Origin: a virus
Length of the DNA stretch: 41,890 bases
IMG/VR virus record: IMGVR_UViG_3300048591_000756
Coordinates: 1-41,890 of that record
Reading direction: 5' to 3' (one strand)
This document shows, in pieces, positions 30,135-39,900 of the stretch. A model generated the notes under the pieces. The model was not told where the DNA came from. It searched no databases and was given only the letters and a program-made list of their open reading frames with translations. Both the position numbers and the translations under genes were made by a program. The number at the start of each line of letters is the position of its first letter. Position 1 is the stretch's first letter.

Positions 30135-30470
30135 ATGAGCTTCGCCGACATCGAGCAGCGCGCCACCGCAGCGGTCTTCAAGACGCTGACGAACGCGACC
30201 GCGACCTTCCCGCCGGTCGGCGGCGCAGACCCCGTCGTCGCCGACGTGGTGTTCGACGCGGCATTAGGCACCATCGACGATCTCGGCATCCAGACGCTGC
30301 AGCCGAGCTTCATGGCCAAAGCCGAAGTCGCCGTGCTCGCGGCCGAGGGCATGACGCTCACGCTCGACGCCGCGCCGCTTTCCATCGTCGCCGTGCCATA
30401 CAAGGTGCGCGCCGTCATTCCGCAGGCCGAGGGCGCGATGAGCCGCGTCATCCTCGCCCGCGCCGCCTGA
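30135..30470 (+). CDS. Head-tail joining protein
   Basis: 111 residues with the layout of small connector/FII-like proteins: FADIEQRATAAVFKTLTNATATF at the N-terminus, ADVVFDAALGTIDDLG, and a closing IVAVPYKVRAVIPQAEGAMSRVIL beta region. Placed after the capsid genes and before the tail completion gene, as lambda FII. Name assigned by position and pattern. Confidence 0.7.
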   Translation: MSFADIEQRATAAVFKTLTNATATFPPVGGADPVVADVVFDAALGTIDDLGIQTLQPSFMAKAEVAVLAAEGMTLTLDAAPLSIVAVPYKVRAVIPQAEGAMSRVILARAA

Positions 30471-30473
30471 GCC

Positions 30474-30932
30474 ATGGCGCTCGCCGCGGCGCAGGTCGTG
30501 GCCGCGATAGCGGCCCGCATCCCCGGCACCGCCTACACCTCGCGCATGTGGCCGATCGCAGAGGCCGAGCTGCCCGCCTGGCGCGTCGTCGCCGCCGGTG
30601 AAGACATCACCGCCGAGACGCTCGCGCCCGACGCGCTGCAAAAGCACGAGCTCGCCGTCGAGCTGCGCGGCTACGCGTCGGCCGTCGAGAGTCTCGACGA
30701 CGACCTGCACGCGCTGGCGGCCGGCGCGCTCGCCGCCATCTTCGCCGCTGCCCCGCAAGCGCCGCCCGACGCGCTCGACGCGCTGCGCAGCGCCGGCCTG
30801 GCGCAGATCGAGCTGCGCCACATCGAGCGCGAGCTGACGAGCGAAGGCCAGGCCACCGTGGGCGTCGTCACGATCACCCTGCAGGCGCTCTTCTTCACCC
30901 AGGCCAGCCTGCCAGAAACCATCTTCAACTGA
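30474..30932 (+). CDS. Minor tail / tail terminator protein (GpU-like)
   Basis: 152 residues. ALAAAQVVAAIAARIPGTAYTSRMWPI, LQKHELAVELRGYASAVESLDDDLHALAAGALAAIF and VTITLQALFFTQASLPET resemble tail-terminator proteins that cap the tail and join it to the head. Position between connector and tail tube agrees. Confidence 0.75.
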   Translation: MALAAAQVVAAIAARIPGTAYTSRMWPIAEAELPAWRVVAAGEDITAETLAPDALQKHELAVELRGYASAVESLDDDLHALAAGALAAIFAAAPQAPPDALDALRSAGLAQIELRHIERELTSEGQATVGVVTITLQALFFTQASLPETIFN

Positions 30933-30954
30933 CCCCACCGCAAAGAGGCCCATC

Positions 30955-31599
30955 ATGTCCAAGACCCTAGCCGTCGGCACCACCGTCCAGATCGCCAGCA
31001 CCTACGGCGCGGCGAAGGCGGTCAGCGCCATCTCCAACGCCAACCCGGCCGTCGCCACCCTCGAGGCCTCGCACGGCGTCATCGTCGGCGACATCGTGCA
31101 CCTCAGCTCCGGCTGGGGGCTGGCCGACAACCGCGTCTTTCGCGCATCGGTTGTGGATGTGAACGACGTGACGCTCGAAGGTTTCAACACCCTCGACACC
31201 GACCTCTACCCCGCCGGCACCGGCGTCGGAAGCGTGCGCGAGATCACCGCCTTCACCGAAATCACGCAGATCACGCGCCAGTACCAGGTGAGCGGCGGAG
31301 AGACCGCCTACGCCGACGTGTCCGACCTGAAAGACCGGCAGGACAAGAAGATCCCCGTCAGCCGCGGCGCGGTCGACGTGCAGCTCCCCGTCTACGACGA
31401 CCCGACGCTCGCCTTCTACGCCGCCATCAACGCCGCCGACGCGACCGAGACCGGCGGCGCCTTCATCTACCCGAACGGCCGCAAGGTCTACTTCACCGGC
31501 TTCTGGACGGTCGGCGACGTGGCGACGGTCGAAGACAGCACGCTGCGCAACCGGGTCGACATCACCTTCGCCTCGCGCCCGACGAGCTACGCGAGCTGA
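30955..31599 (+). CDS. Major tail tube protein
   Basis: 214 residues. Start MSKTLAVGTTVQIASTYGAAKAVSAIS, a central ITQITRQYQVSGGETAYADVSDLKD and FYAAINAADATETGGAFIYPNGRKVYFTGFWTVGDVATVEDSTLRNRVDITFASRP match siphophage tail tube proteins. Clean 22-base leader with AAAGAGG before the ATG. Stacks to build the tail shaft. Confidence 0.85.
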   Translation: MSKTLAVGTTVQIASTYGAAKAVSAISNANPAVATLEASHGVIVGDIVHLSSGWGLADNRVFRASVVDVNDVTLEGFNTLDTDLYPAGTGVGSVREITAFTEITQITRQYQVSGGETAYADVSDLKDRQDKKIPVSRGAVDVQLPVYDDPTLAFYAAINAADATETGGAFIYPNGRKVYFTGFWTVGDVATVEDSTLRNRVDITFASRPTSYAS

Positions 31600-31618
31600 T
31601 CGCGCGAGGGCCTGAGCC

Positions 31619-32011
31619 GTGGAGTTCATCAACGCGCGCGACGTTGCCGCGCCGGTGCTGCCGTTCGAGCGCGTCGACTGCGAAGCGCTCGGCGGTGCCG
31701 TCAAGGTGCGCTCGCTCGGCCTGGCCGAGCGCCGCGTCTTCCAGCGCACCGTCGAGCGCCTGCGCGTCGAGCAGTACGGCAGCGAAGAGGCCGCCCGCAG
31801 TGCCCCCGGCGGCAGCGACGGCGAAGTCGTCGTCTACAAGGCGGTGGCGCACCTGCTCGCCGCCACCGTGCTCGACGGCGCCGACCAGCCCGTCTACTCC
31901 GTCGCCGGCTGGAACGTGTTCGGCCGCATGCACGAGGCGGCCGTCTTCGAGCTCTTCGACATCGCCTGGCGCATCTCGGGCCTGAGCGGAGACGAGGCCA
32001 AAAAAAACTAG
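31619..32011 (+). CDS. Tail assembly chaperone G-like
   Basis: 130 residues ending AKKN-stop. Beginning GTG 31619: EFINARDVAAPVLPFERVD, then a helical VYSVAGWNVFGRMHEAAVFELFDIAW. Sits between tail tube and tape measure, the position of lambda G. It ends right at a slippery heptamer that can extend it into the T frame. Confidence 0.85.
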   Translation: MEFINARDVAAPVLPFERVDCEALGGAVKVRSLGLAERRVFQRTVERLRVEQYGSEEAARSAPGGSDGEVVVYKAVAHLLAATVLDGADQPVYSVAGWNVFGRMHEAAVFELFDIAWRISGLSGDEAKKN

Positions 32012-32205
32012 ACGCCGAGCCCGAACTGGCCTTCGCCATCGAGCTTGCGCAACGGCTCGGGCGCACCCTGGGCGAACTGGAGCAGACGATGACCAGCGCC
32101 GAATTCTCCCTCCACCTGCAGCTCGAGCTGCAGCGCCGCGGCCAGGGCGGCGCCGATGAGCCGGCGTCGGACGGCAGCGAGTGGGATGACGAGTGGGATG
32201 AATAG
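31619..32205 (+). CDS. Tail assembly chaperone G-T via -1 frameshift
   Basis: The slippery heptamer A-AAA-AAC at 32002-32008, in register with the G frame and followed immediately by TAG, permits a -1 slip that continues as LDAEPELAFAIELAQRLG and ends at TAG 32203-32205. The extension is acidic at its end (SEWDDEWDE) as in many GT products. Total about 195 residues. G and GT together escort the tape measure in lambda-like tails. Confidence 0.85.
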
Positions 32206-32207
32206 CC

Positions 32208-35042
32208 ATGGCTGACCAGCAGGCAAACATCGTCATTCGCGCGTCGGATCGCACGCGCGAGGCCTTCGCCAGCGCGCAGCGCAACCTCGGCAACCTCGAA
32301 AAGGGAATCACGCGGCTGAACGCGCTGCCGGCCGCGCTCGCCGGCGTCACTGCCGCCGTCGCGGCCGTCGCCGCATCGTTCGAGCTGATCAACCCGCGGC
32401 CGATGATCGACCTCGGCGACGAGCTTGCCAAGCTCAGCCAGCGCACCGGCATCGGCGTCGACAAGCTCGACGCATTGCGCTACGCCGGCCAGCTCGCCGA
32501 TGTCGAGTTCGACGCGATGGGCAAGACGCTCGCGCGCCTGAACGTCAACATCGCCGCCGCCGCCGCGGGCGAAGAAGAGCAGGCCGACGCCTTCCGCAAG
32601 ATGGGCGTCGCCGTCGTCGACGCCAACGGCAAGGTGCGCAACCAGTACGACGTGCTGCTCGACGTGGCGGATGCCCTCAGCGGCTACGAAGACGGCGCCA
32701 ACAAGGTCGCCCTTGTGAACGCCGCGATGAGCAAGAGCGGCGTCGCGATGATTCCGCTGCTCAACGGCGGCGCGGCCGCGATCCGCGAATCCGCAGAAGA
32801 GCTCGACAAGCTGCGCGGCACGATCGACCCCGAGTTCGCGCGCCGCTCCGAGCAGTTCAACGACAACATGACGAAGCTCGGCGTCGCCGCCGAGCGGCTC
32901 AAGCTGGCGGTCGCGTCAGGCCTGCTGCCGGGCCTGGTGCGCTACTCCGAAGAGCTTGTCACGGCGGCCAAGAACAGCGACCTGCTCGGCCTGGCGATGC
33001 GCCGGCTGCCCGACTTTCTCACGCTCAAGACGCCGTCGAAATTCTTCGCCGACCTGGCGGGCGGGCCCGACAAACCCGAAGGCACCTGGGATGCGCCCGA
33101 CAAGCCCAAGACCGAAGCCCCCGCGCTCGACGCCCCCGGCGCCAAGGCCGGCGCCGCCGCGGCATCGGCCGCGCGCGCCAAGGCCCTCGCGCAGGCGCTC
33201 GCCACCGAGCGCCGTGTGACCGATCGCCACCTGAAGGCGATCCAGACCACGCAGGCCGCCACGCAAGACACCTTGCGCTTCGGCCAGCAGTATTCGCAGG
33301 CGCTCTACGAAGCCGGCCTCACCAGCCTGGAGAAGTACTACGCCGACCAGGACGCCGCGCGCCAGGGCAACCTCGAGGCCGTGCGCAAGGCCGTCGCCGA
33401 CGAGATCGCGATCCGCACGAAGGAGATGCAAAGCCCGCTGCTCGCCGGCGCCGACAAGGCAGACGAGCGCGAAGCGATCGCCACCCAGATCGAATCCGCG
33501 CGCGACCGCCTGCGCGCCGCCCAGCGTGAGGCCGACCAGGCCGGCCAGCTCGTCACGCTCGAGCGTGGCCAGGCCGTGCAGCAACTGCGCGACGACGTGG
33601 CCGCGCTCGACGCGCAGATCCACGATCTCGCCACCGGCAAGACCGTCGAGGCCGATCTGCTCGGCATCGCGCAGCGCGTGCGCGACGCGAACCGCCTGCT
33701 GCTGCAGGCCGGCGCCAGCCCCGAGGATGCCGGCGCGCGCGCGGCCGACCTCGGCGCCAAGCTCACCACCCTGCAGCGCCTGAACACGATCCGCGAGCAG
33801 TTCACCGACCTCACGGACGCAGCCGCGAACGCCGAAGCGCGCCTCGCCGCCACCGAATCGCAGCGCGGCGACGGCCTGCTCGAAGCCGAAGGCCGCATCC
33901 GAGACGTGCGCACGCGCGCGCTCGGCGAGCTCGAAAAGCTGATCGAGGCGACCCGCGAGCTGGCGAACCAGAACCCGCAGAACACGCCACTGCAAAAGTA
34001 CCTGGCCGACCTGCAGACGCAGGCGCTCGGCCTGCGCGCCGCGCTCGACCCGACCAAACTGCGCCTCGACCAGGCCGCCAACGACATCGGCGCCACGCTC
34101 GCCGCCGGCCTCGAGCGCGCCGCGTTCGAAGGCGGCAAGGTGAGCGACATGCTCAAGCAGATCGGCCTCGACGTGCTGCGCATCACGACCAACGAGCTCG
34201 TCACCAAGCCGGCCGCCACCGCGTTCTCGAACATCGTCAAGGGCGCCGGCGGGCAGGGCACCGGCGAGAACATCCTCGGCCAGCTCGGCCAGCTCGTCGG
34301 GCTGATCCCGGCCGGGCAGGGCACCGGCGCCGCTGCAACGTCCGACGCCAGCGCGCAGGCCGCGAAGAACATCGAAAGCCTCGCCACCGCCGCCGGCGGC
34401 TCGGCCGATGTGCTCGGGCAGCTGCCGTCGCTTGCCGCGATCCCGGCGACGACGGCGCTCGGCTCGCTCGCCGGCGCGGCGCATATCGCCGCCGCCGCAC
34501 TCGCGCAGATCGGCGGCGGTGCGGCGGCCGGCAAGAGCGCCAGCCTGCTCGACACCGTCGGCAGCCTGTTCGGCGGCACCGGCGGCGGGTTCGGCAGCGG
34601 CACCGCCTTCGGCAACCAGGATCTGGGCCAGTACTTCGACACCGGCGGCTACACCGGCAACGCCGGCGTCGCCGAGGCGGCCGGCATCGTCCACGGCAAG
34701 GAATACGTTTTCAGCGCGCCGGCCACGCGCGCCATCGGCGTCGGCCGGCTCGACGCCATGCACGCCGCCGCCAAGGCCGGCGCGGTGCGGCTGCCCGGCT
34801 TCGCCGCCGGCGGCTTTGTGGGCGCCACGCAGCGCCGCGTGCCGGGGTATGCCCAGGGTGGCTACGTCGGCGCCCCTGGCGCTGCGGCGGGGGCCGCGCC
34901 GGGCATTCCCGCACGCGCGCCGCTGCGCCCGGTCAACCTCGTGCAGAACTTCTACGGCCCGGCCGACCGGCGAACCGTGCAGCAGGCCGCCGTCGACGGC
35001 ATGCGCGCCGCGCTGGCGTCCAGCGCGCGGGGAACCGCCTGA
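32208..35042 (+). CDS. Tape measure protein
   Basis: 944 residues. N-terminal IVIRASDRTREAFASAQRNLGNLEKGI, LAKLSQRTGIGVDKLDALRYAGQLADVEFD and DVADALSGYEDGANKVALVNAAMSKSGVAMIPLLNGG are classic tape measure phrases. A long helical middle (300-650) is followed by Gly/Ala-rich hydrophobic C-terminus. By the usual proportion to length this suggests a tail of roughly 130-150 nm. Confidence 0.93.
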   Translation: MADQQANIVIRASDRTREAFASAQRNLGNLEKGITRLNALPAALAGVTAAVAAVAASFELINPRPMIDLGDELAKLSQRTGIGVDKLDALRYAGQLADVEFDAMGKTLARLNVNIAAAAAGEEEQADAFRKMGVAVVDANGKVRNQYDVLLDVADALSGYEDGANKVALVNAAMSKSGVAMIPLLNGGAAAIRESAEELDKLRGTIDPEFARRSEQFNDNMTKLGVAAERLKLAVASGLLPGLVRYSEELVTAAKNSDLLGLAMRRLPDFLTLKTPSKFFADLAGGPDKPEGTWDAPDKPKTEAPALDAPGAKAGAAAASAARAKALAQALATERRVTDRHLKAIQTTQAATQDTLRFGQQYSQALYEAGLTSLEKYYADQDAARQGNLEAVRKAVADEIAIRTKEMQSPLLAGADKADEREAIATQIESARDRLRAAQREADQAGQLVTLERGQAVQQLRDDVAALDAQIHDLATGKTVEADLLGIAQRVRDANRLLLQAGASPEDAGARAADLGAKLTTLQRLNTIREQFTDLTDAAANAEARLAATESQRGDGLLEAEGRIRDVRTRALGELEKLIEATRELANQNPQNTPLQKYLADLQTQALGLRAALDPTKLRLDQAANDIGATLAAGLERAAFEGGKVSDMLKQIGLDVLRITTNELVTKPAATAFSNIVKGAGGQGTGENILGQLGQLVGLIPAGQGTGAAATSDASAQAAKNIESLATAAGGSADVLGQLPSLAAIPATTALGSLAGAAHIAAAALAQIGGGAAAGKSASLLDTVGSLFGGTGGGFGSGTAFGNQDLGQYFDTGGYTGNAGVAEAAGIVHGKEYVFSAPATRAIGVGRLDAMHAAAKAGAVRLPGFAAGGFVGATQRRVPGYAQGGYVGAPGAAAGAAPGIPARAPLRPVNLVQNFYGPADRRTVQQAAVDGMRAALASSARGTA

Positions 35043-35056
35043 CGGGGCACTGCCTG

Positions 35057-35683
35057 ATGGCCGCGCTCGCCTTCCTCGAAGCCCGCATCGACGACGCCGT
35101 CGCGCGCGGCATGCAGAGCACGCCCACCGTGCCCGGCCGCGTCAAGCGCTACACGCCATCCGGCGCGCTCGGGCAGAACTACGTCGCCTCGCTGCCGATC
35201 CACCGCTACGAGCTCTCGCACGGCGTGCGTACCGCGGCGCAATACCAGGCGCTGCTCGACCTGTTCTACGTCGTCCACTTCACGCCGTACATGGGTTTTC
35301 GGCTGCGCGACTGGCGCGACTACAAGCTCACGCAGGCCAATTCGCGCCTCGTGTTCGTGAGCGGCAGTGATTGGCAGATCCACCGCCTGCACACCTTCGG
35401 CGGCGCCGAGTTCGTGCGCCCGATCTACAAGCCCGAGACGGGCATCGTCGTCAAGCGCACGCGCTCGGGCGTCGTCAGCACCGCCACCGCCACCGTCGAC
35501 ACCACTACCGGCGTCGCCACCATCAGCGGCCACGTCGGCGGCGACACCTACACCGCCGAGGGCAGCTTCGACATGCCCGTGACGTTCACCGACGACGAGT
35601 GGAGCGCCGAAATCATCGGCGGCGAGCCGGGCGGCCACATCGTGCTCGCCGGCCAGATCAAGCTCGAAGAGGTGCGGTTGTGA
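35057..35683 (+). CDS. DUF2460 distal tail protein
   Basis: 208 residues. FLEARIDDAVARGMQSTPTVPGRV, HRYELSHGVRTAAQYQALLDLFYVVH, and GFRLRDWRDYKL are signature phrases of DUF2460 (TIGR02217), the distal tail component of GTA-like tails. GTGA overlap with the next gene. Confidence 0.92.
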   Translation: MAALAFLEARIDDAVARGMQSTPTVPGRVKRYTPSGALGQNYVASLPIHRYELSHGVRTAAQYQALLDLFYVVHFTPYMGFRLRDWRDYKLTQANSRLVFVSGSDWQIHRLHTFGGAEFVRPIYKPETGIVVKRTRSGVVSTATATVDTTTGVATISGHVGGDTYTAEGSFDMPVTFTDDEWSAEIIGGEPGGHIVLAGQIKLEEVRL

Positions 35684-36528
35684 AAACCGTTCCGGCCGAC
35701 CTCGTCAACTGCGGCACGCTCGTCTTCGGCGTGCGCATCGTGCGCCGCGACGGCGCGGTGATCGCATGGACGCAGCACGACCGCGACCAGACGGTGACGG
35801 TCGACGGCGAATCGACCCTGCTCGCCGCCAACCCGGGCTTCACCGTCAGCAACTTCGCCAGCGCCGCCGGCCTGGCCGTCGACAACGCGGAAATCTTCGT
35901 CGCGGCCGCCGTCGACCTCACCCGCGCCGACATCCTCGCCCGCAAGTGGGACGGCGCGCGCGTCTACTTCTTCCGCTACAACTGGAAGCTCCCAGCCTCC
36001 GGAATCATCCCCGTCAAGCGCGGCAGCTTCGGCAACTTCGCGCCGCAGCAGGGCCAGTTCAAGGTCGAATTCCGGGACCAGCGCCAGGCGCTGCAGCAGA
36101 ATTCCACGTGGGTGATCCAGGAGGCCTGCCGCTGGCGCCTTGGCGACGCGCGCTGCACCGTCGATCTCGGCCCGTTCACGTACGCCGCCGAAGTGACGGC
36201 CGTCGCCAGCCCCTACGAGTTCACCTCCACCGATCTCGACCAGGCCGACGACTACTTCGGCGAAGGCTTCGTCAACTGGCTCACCGGCCTGAACGCCGGC
36301 ACGCCCGGCCACAAGGTGAAGACGTTCGCAGCCGGCGTCGTCACGCTGAGCGAGTTCGCTGTCTACGCGATCGATGTCGGCGACACCTTCGAGATCACCG
36401 CCGGCTGCCGCAAGCGCTGGGACGCTGACTGCCGCGACAAGTTCGACAACATCATCAACTTCGGCGGTGAGAAAGACAAGCCCACGCGCGATGAGCTCGT
36501 CGCGGCCACTGACGAGATGGCGCCATGA
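35680..36528 (+). CDS. DUF2163 tail protein (BR0599 family)
   Basis: 282 residues from GTG 35680, overlapping the preceding TGA. It has the N-terminal DUF2163 pattern (AWTQHDRDQTVTVDG, AGLAVDNAEIFVAAAVDLTRADILARKWDGARVYFFRYNW) and the C-terminal BR0599 segment with Cys-rich ACRWRLGDARCTVDLG and ITAGCRKRWDADCRDKFDNIINFGGE. Part of the tail-tip hub set with DUF2460 and NlpC. Confidence 0.92.
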   Translation: MKTVPADLVNCGTLVFGVRIVRRDGAVIAWTQHDRDQTVTVDGESTLLAANPGFTVSNFASAAGLAVDNAEIFVAAAVDLTRADILARKWDGARVYFFRYNWKLPASGIIPVKRGSFGNFAPQQGQFKVEFRDQRQALQQNSTWVIQEACRWRLGDARCTVDLGPFTYAAEVTAVASPYEFTSTDLDQADDYFGEGFVNWLTGLNAGTPGHKVKTFAAGVVTLSEFAVYAIDVGDTFEITAGCRKRWDADCRDKFDNIINFGGEKDKPTRDELVAATDEMAP

Positions 36529-36944
36529 CGCTCGACGACGCCGCGCGCACCCTCATCGGCACGCCCTACCATACCAAGGGCCGGCTGCCCGGCGTCGGGC
36601 TCGACTGCATCGGCGTGCCGATCGTCGCCGCCTGGATCGCAGGCCTCAAGCCGCGCAGCTTCGATGTCCGCGGCTACAGCGATGTTCCCGACGGCTCGCT
36701 GCTGCCGCTGTGCGACAAGCACATGCAGCGCGTGCCACGCGCCGAGATGCGCGCGGGCGACGTGATCGTCGTGCGCTACGGCGCCACGCCTCACCACGTC
36801 GGCGTGCTCGGTGCGTACCGGCACGGCGGCCTGTCGATCATCCATGCGGAGAACGACCGTCACCGCAAAGTGATCGAACACCGCCTGTGGCTCGATGGCG
36901 CGATGAAGTTCGTCGCCGCCTACCGCATCGAGGCCGCAGCATGA
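36525..36944 (+). CDS. NlpC/P60 tail-tip peptidase
   Basis: 139 residues. The catalytic Cys is in VGLDCIGVPIVAAW (about 27), and the His in GATPHHVGVLGAY (about 92). Membership in the NlpC/P60 family of tail peptidases (lambda K-like) is supported by position after DUF2163. It probably opens peptidoglycan during DNA entry. ATGA overlaps on both sides. Confidence 0.9.
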   Translation: MTLDDAARTLIGTPYHTKGRLPGVGLDCIGVPIVAAWIAGLKPRSFDVRGYSDVPDGSLLPLCDKHMQRVPRAEMRAGDVIVVRYGATPHHVGVLGAYRHGGLSIIHAENDRHRKVIEHRLWLDGAMKFVAAYRIEAAA

Positions 36945-39900
36945 CCGCGCGCGCAGGCCTCATCGTCGTCGGCCAGGTCGCTGGCGCATTCGTCGGCGGC
37001 CCGATCGGAGCGGCCATCGGCGGCGCGATCGGCGGCGCGATCGGCGGCGCGATCGGCGGCCCGCAGCGCAACACGCAGGCGCTGCTCGACGACCTGGGCG
37101 CCGTCAAGTTCGACTACGGCAGCAGCTGGCCGCGCATCTACGGCGTCTACCGCGTCAAGCTCACGCCGATCTGGTCGAGCGAAAAGCGCCCCGTCGCGCA
37201 CGAGGAAGAAGTCAATTCCAAGGGCGGCCCGGATCAGGTGAACAGGACATTCACGTATGAGCAGGACTGGCTCTGCTGGGCGCCGCTCAACGCCGTCGGC
37301 TGGGCGCGCATCTGGATCAACGGCAAGTTGCGCGCGAGCCGCCTGGCCGATGCCGACGCGGACACCATCGAGGCCAGCGCCGCGCAGCCCGCCTGGGCCG
37401 ACGTGACCTTCTTCGACGGCGCCGCTGACCAACTGCCATGGGCTGTGTACGAAGCCGCAGTCGGCACCGAAAACGCCTGCGCCTACCGATTCCGCCCGAC
37501 GCTCGCCTTCAGTTCGCTCGACCTCGGCAACAGCGGCCAGCCGCCGCTGATCGAGGTGGAGTTTGCGAGCGGCGATTCGAGCATCGAAAGCCTCGACACG
37601 ATCCAGTTCGCCGACGCGGTTGCGATGACGGGCTCTCTGCAGAGCAACCTGCGCCCGTGGGGCGCTATCGCCTTCGGCAACCCGACGCGCGTGCCGACGT
37701 TCGCGGTCAGCGCCGATCTGATCCCCGTCACTGCCCCGGGCTGCTGCCCACTCGACGGGGAAGGCTTCCCGCGCTGGAGCCCGCCGGATGTGGCGGCCAT
37801 CATCTGCTGGGATGTTGACCACAACGGCGTCGAAACGCAGGTTTCGCAAAACGTGCTGCCCGGCGGCTTCGGCCGCACCCCGGGCATCGGCAGCGGCAAC
37901 CGCGCGATCTGCGTCGTCGCGACATCGGGCATCTTGCCGATCAAGGTCGCCATTGCGGGCGATGGCGCGTCGGCGGTCTACGAGCTGCCGGACGAAGACA
38001 ACTGGCTCGGCGTTGCCGAACTTCGCTTCGCGGTCTGGGGCGCGACGCTCGCGCTCGGCACCACGCTCGGGGTCGATGCAAAGCCGGAGGATGTCACCGG
38101 CACCTACGTCGGCAACCGCGGCAACATCTACCTCTGCACCGACGCAGGGGCGCACGTTGCAACGATCCCCGCTGCGATCCCTGTCGAATCGCTCGCGATG
38201 AACGGCGAGACCGTGTGGGCGCTGCATGACGGTGATGTCTACCCATTCACGCGCACCACGCTCGCCGCCGGCACCCCGTTCGCGTGCGAGGGCTCGGCAA
38301 TTTTTGTCGACGCGTCCGGCACGCTTTGCCATGTCCACGGCAGCGCGGTCTATCGGCGCGCCGATGACGCGTGGCTGCTGCTCGGCACGATGACCGGGCC
38401 GGTCGATACGACGCATTTCTTCGGCGCGACCGCTACGCAGATCTATGCAGCCTGCGGCACGGAAAAAGAAGTTTCCAACGTCGGTCTGTTCGTCCAGCGC
38501 TCGTATGACGGCCATGGATTCGACACTCTTGATGGCGCGGTGCAGCACTATGCTGAATACTATTTCAACAGCTTCTACACCTTAGCCTACACGCACCGTG
38601 CAGTCAGAAATCAGTGCATCTGCGTCTACCAGATCGAGACAGGCCCCTACAAGGTTGCAACGTGGGAGGCGGTTTTCTCGTGCGAACGTCTCTACGGCTA
38701 CCCGGGGGACACCTCAGGCATCTTCGACGACCCGCTCGACGAATGGGTATGGGAGCCGGCGTCGACTACAGGCATCTTCGATCTGAATGATGGCGCGGAC
38801 TTTGACCTCAAGTTCCACGACCTCTTCCGCCAGCCGTTCCAGTCGGTCATCGATCCCGAGACGATCCCGCTCTCCGAGATCGTGCAAGCCGAGGAACTGC
38901 TCGAATGGACGGGCGAAGCCGGCGCGCTGACGGTGGCCGACATCGACGTGACCGAGCTTGAAGAGACGCCAGTACGCGGCTTCCTCACGACGAGCAGCCC
39001 GCGCGAATCCGTCGCGCAGTTGATGGACATCTTCTACTTCGGAGCGGTCTGTTCCGACAAGCTCTACCACCGCCTGCGCGGCGCAGCCTCGATCGATACC
39101 GTCACGGCCGACGACGCAGGCGCGGGCGTCGGCGGCGCGGGCGAAGTGTTCGCCGGCCTCGCTCGCGGCAACGACCTCGAGCAGGCGATCCAGGTCGCCG
39201 TCACCGGCCCGAACGTGCTCACCGACTACGAGCCCGGCACCGAGACCAGTGACCGCCTCGTCGGCGAGTCCGTCGAGCTGCGCCGCTACAGCACCGCCGT
39301 CGTCCTCACCCCGCCCGAGCGCAAGGGCCGCGCCGACACGATGGTGCTCGACGGCCGCGTCGCATCGCACACCGGGCAAGTCTCGCTCGACGACCGCCAC
39401 GCCGAGAAAGAGCCGTTCGACGTGTGGACGCAGCTCGACGATGAAGGCAACGCCTACCGCGTGCGCGCCGACCGCGAGACCTACGCCGACGGCGTGCGCA
39501 CGTTCGATGTCGTGCTCGATGACGCCACCGTGCTCTCGTCGGTCGGCATCACCACCGAGACCGACAGCCGCGCGTTGACGGTGCGATCCGCCGACGGCAC
39601 CGACCTGCTGCTGCTCGACATCCCCGCGCTGCGCGACACCGACGCCACCGGGCCCGGCTTCTACGCCGCAGGTCGCGGCGCCGGCCCGCGCTGGTCGGGC
39701 TACAGCCTGTTGGAAAGCGCCGACGGCGTGAGCTTCGGCAAGGTGCTCGACGCCAGCGTCGCCGCCGTCTCCGGCACCTGCTCCACGGTGCTCGGGGACT
39801 ATGCCGGCGGCAACGTCGTTGACAACGCCAACAGCGTCACCGTCAACAGCAGCGCAGCGCTCGCGAGCTACACCGACGACCAGATCATCGCCGGCACCGC

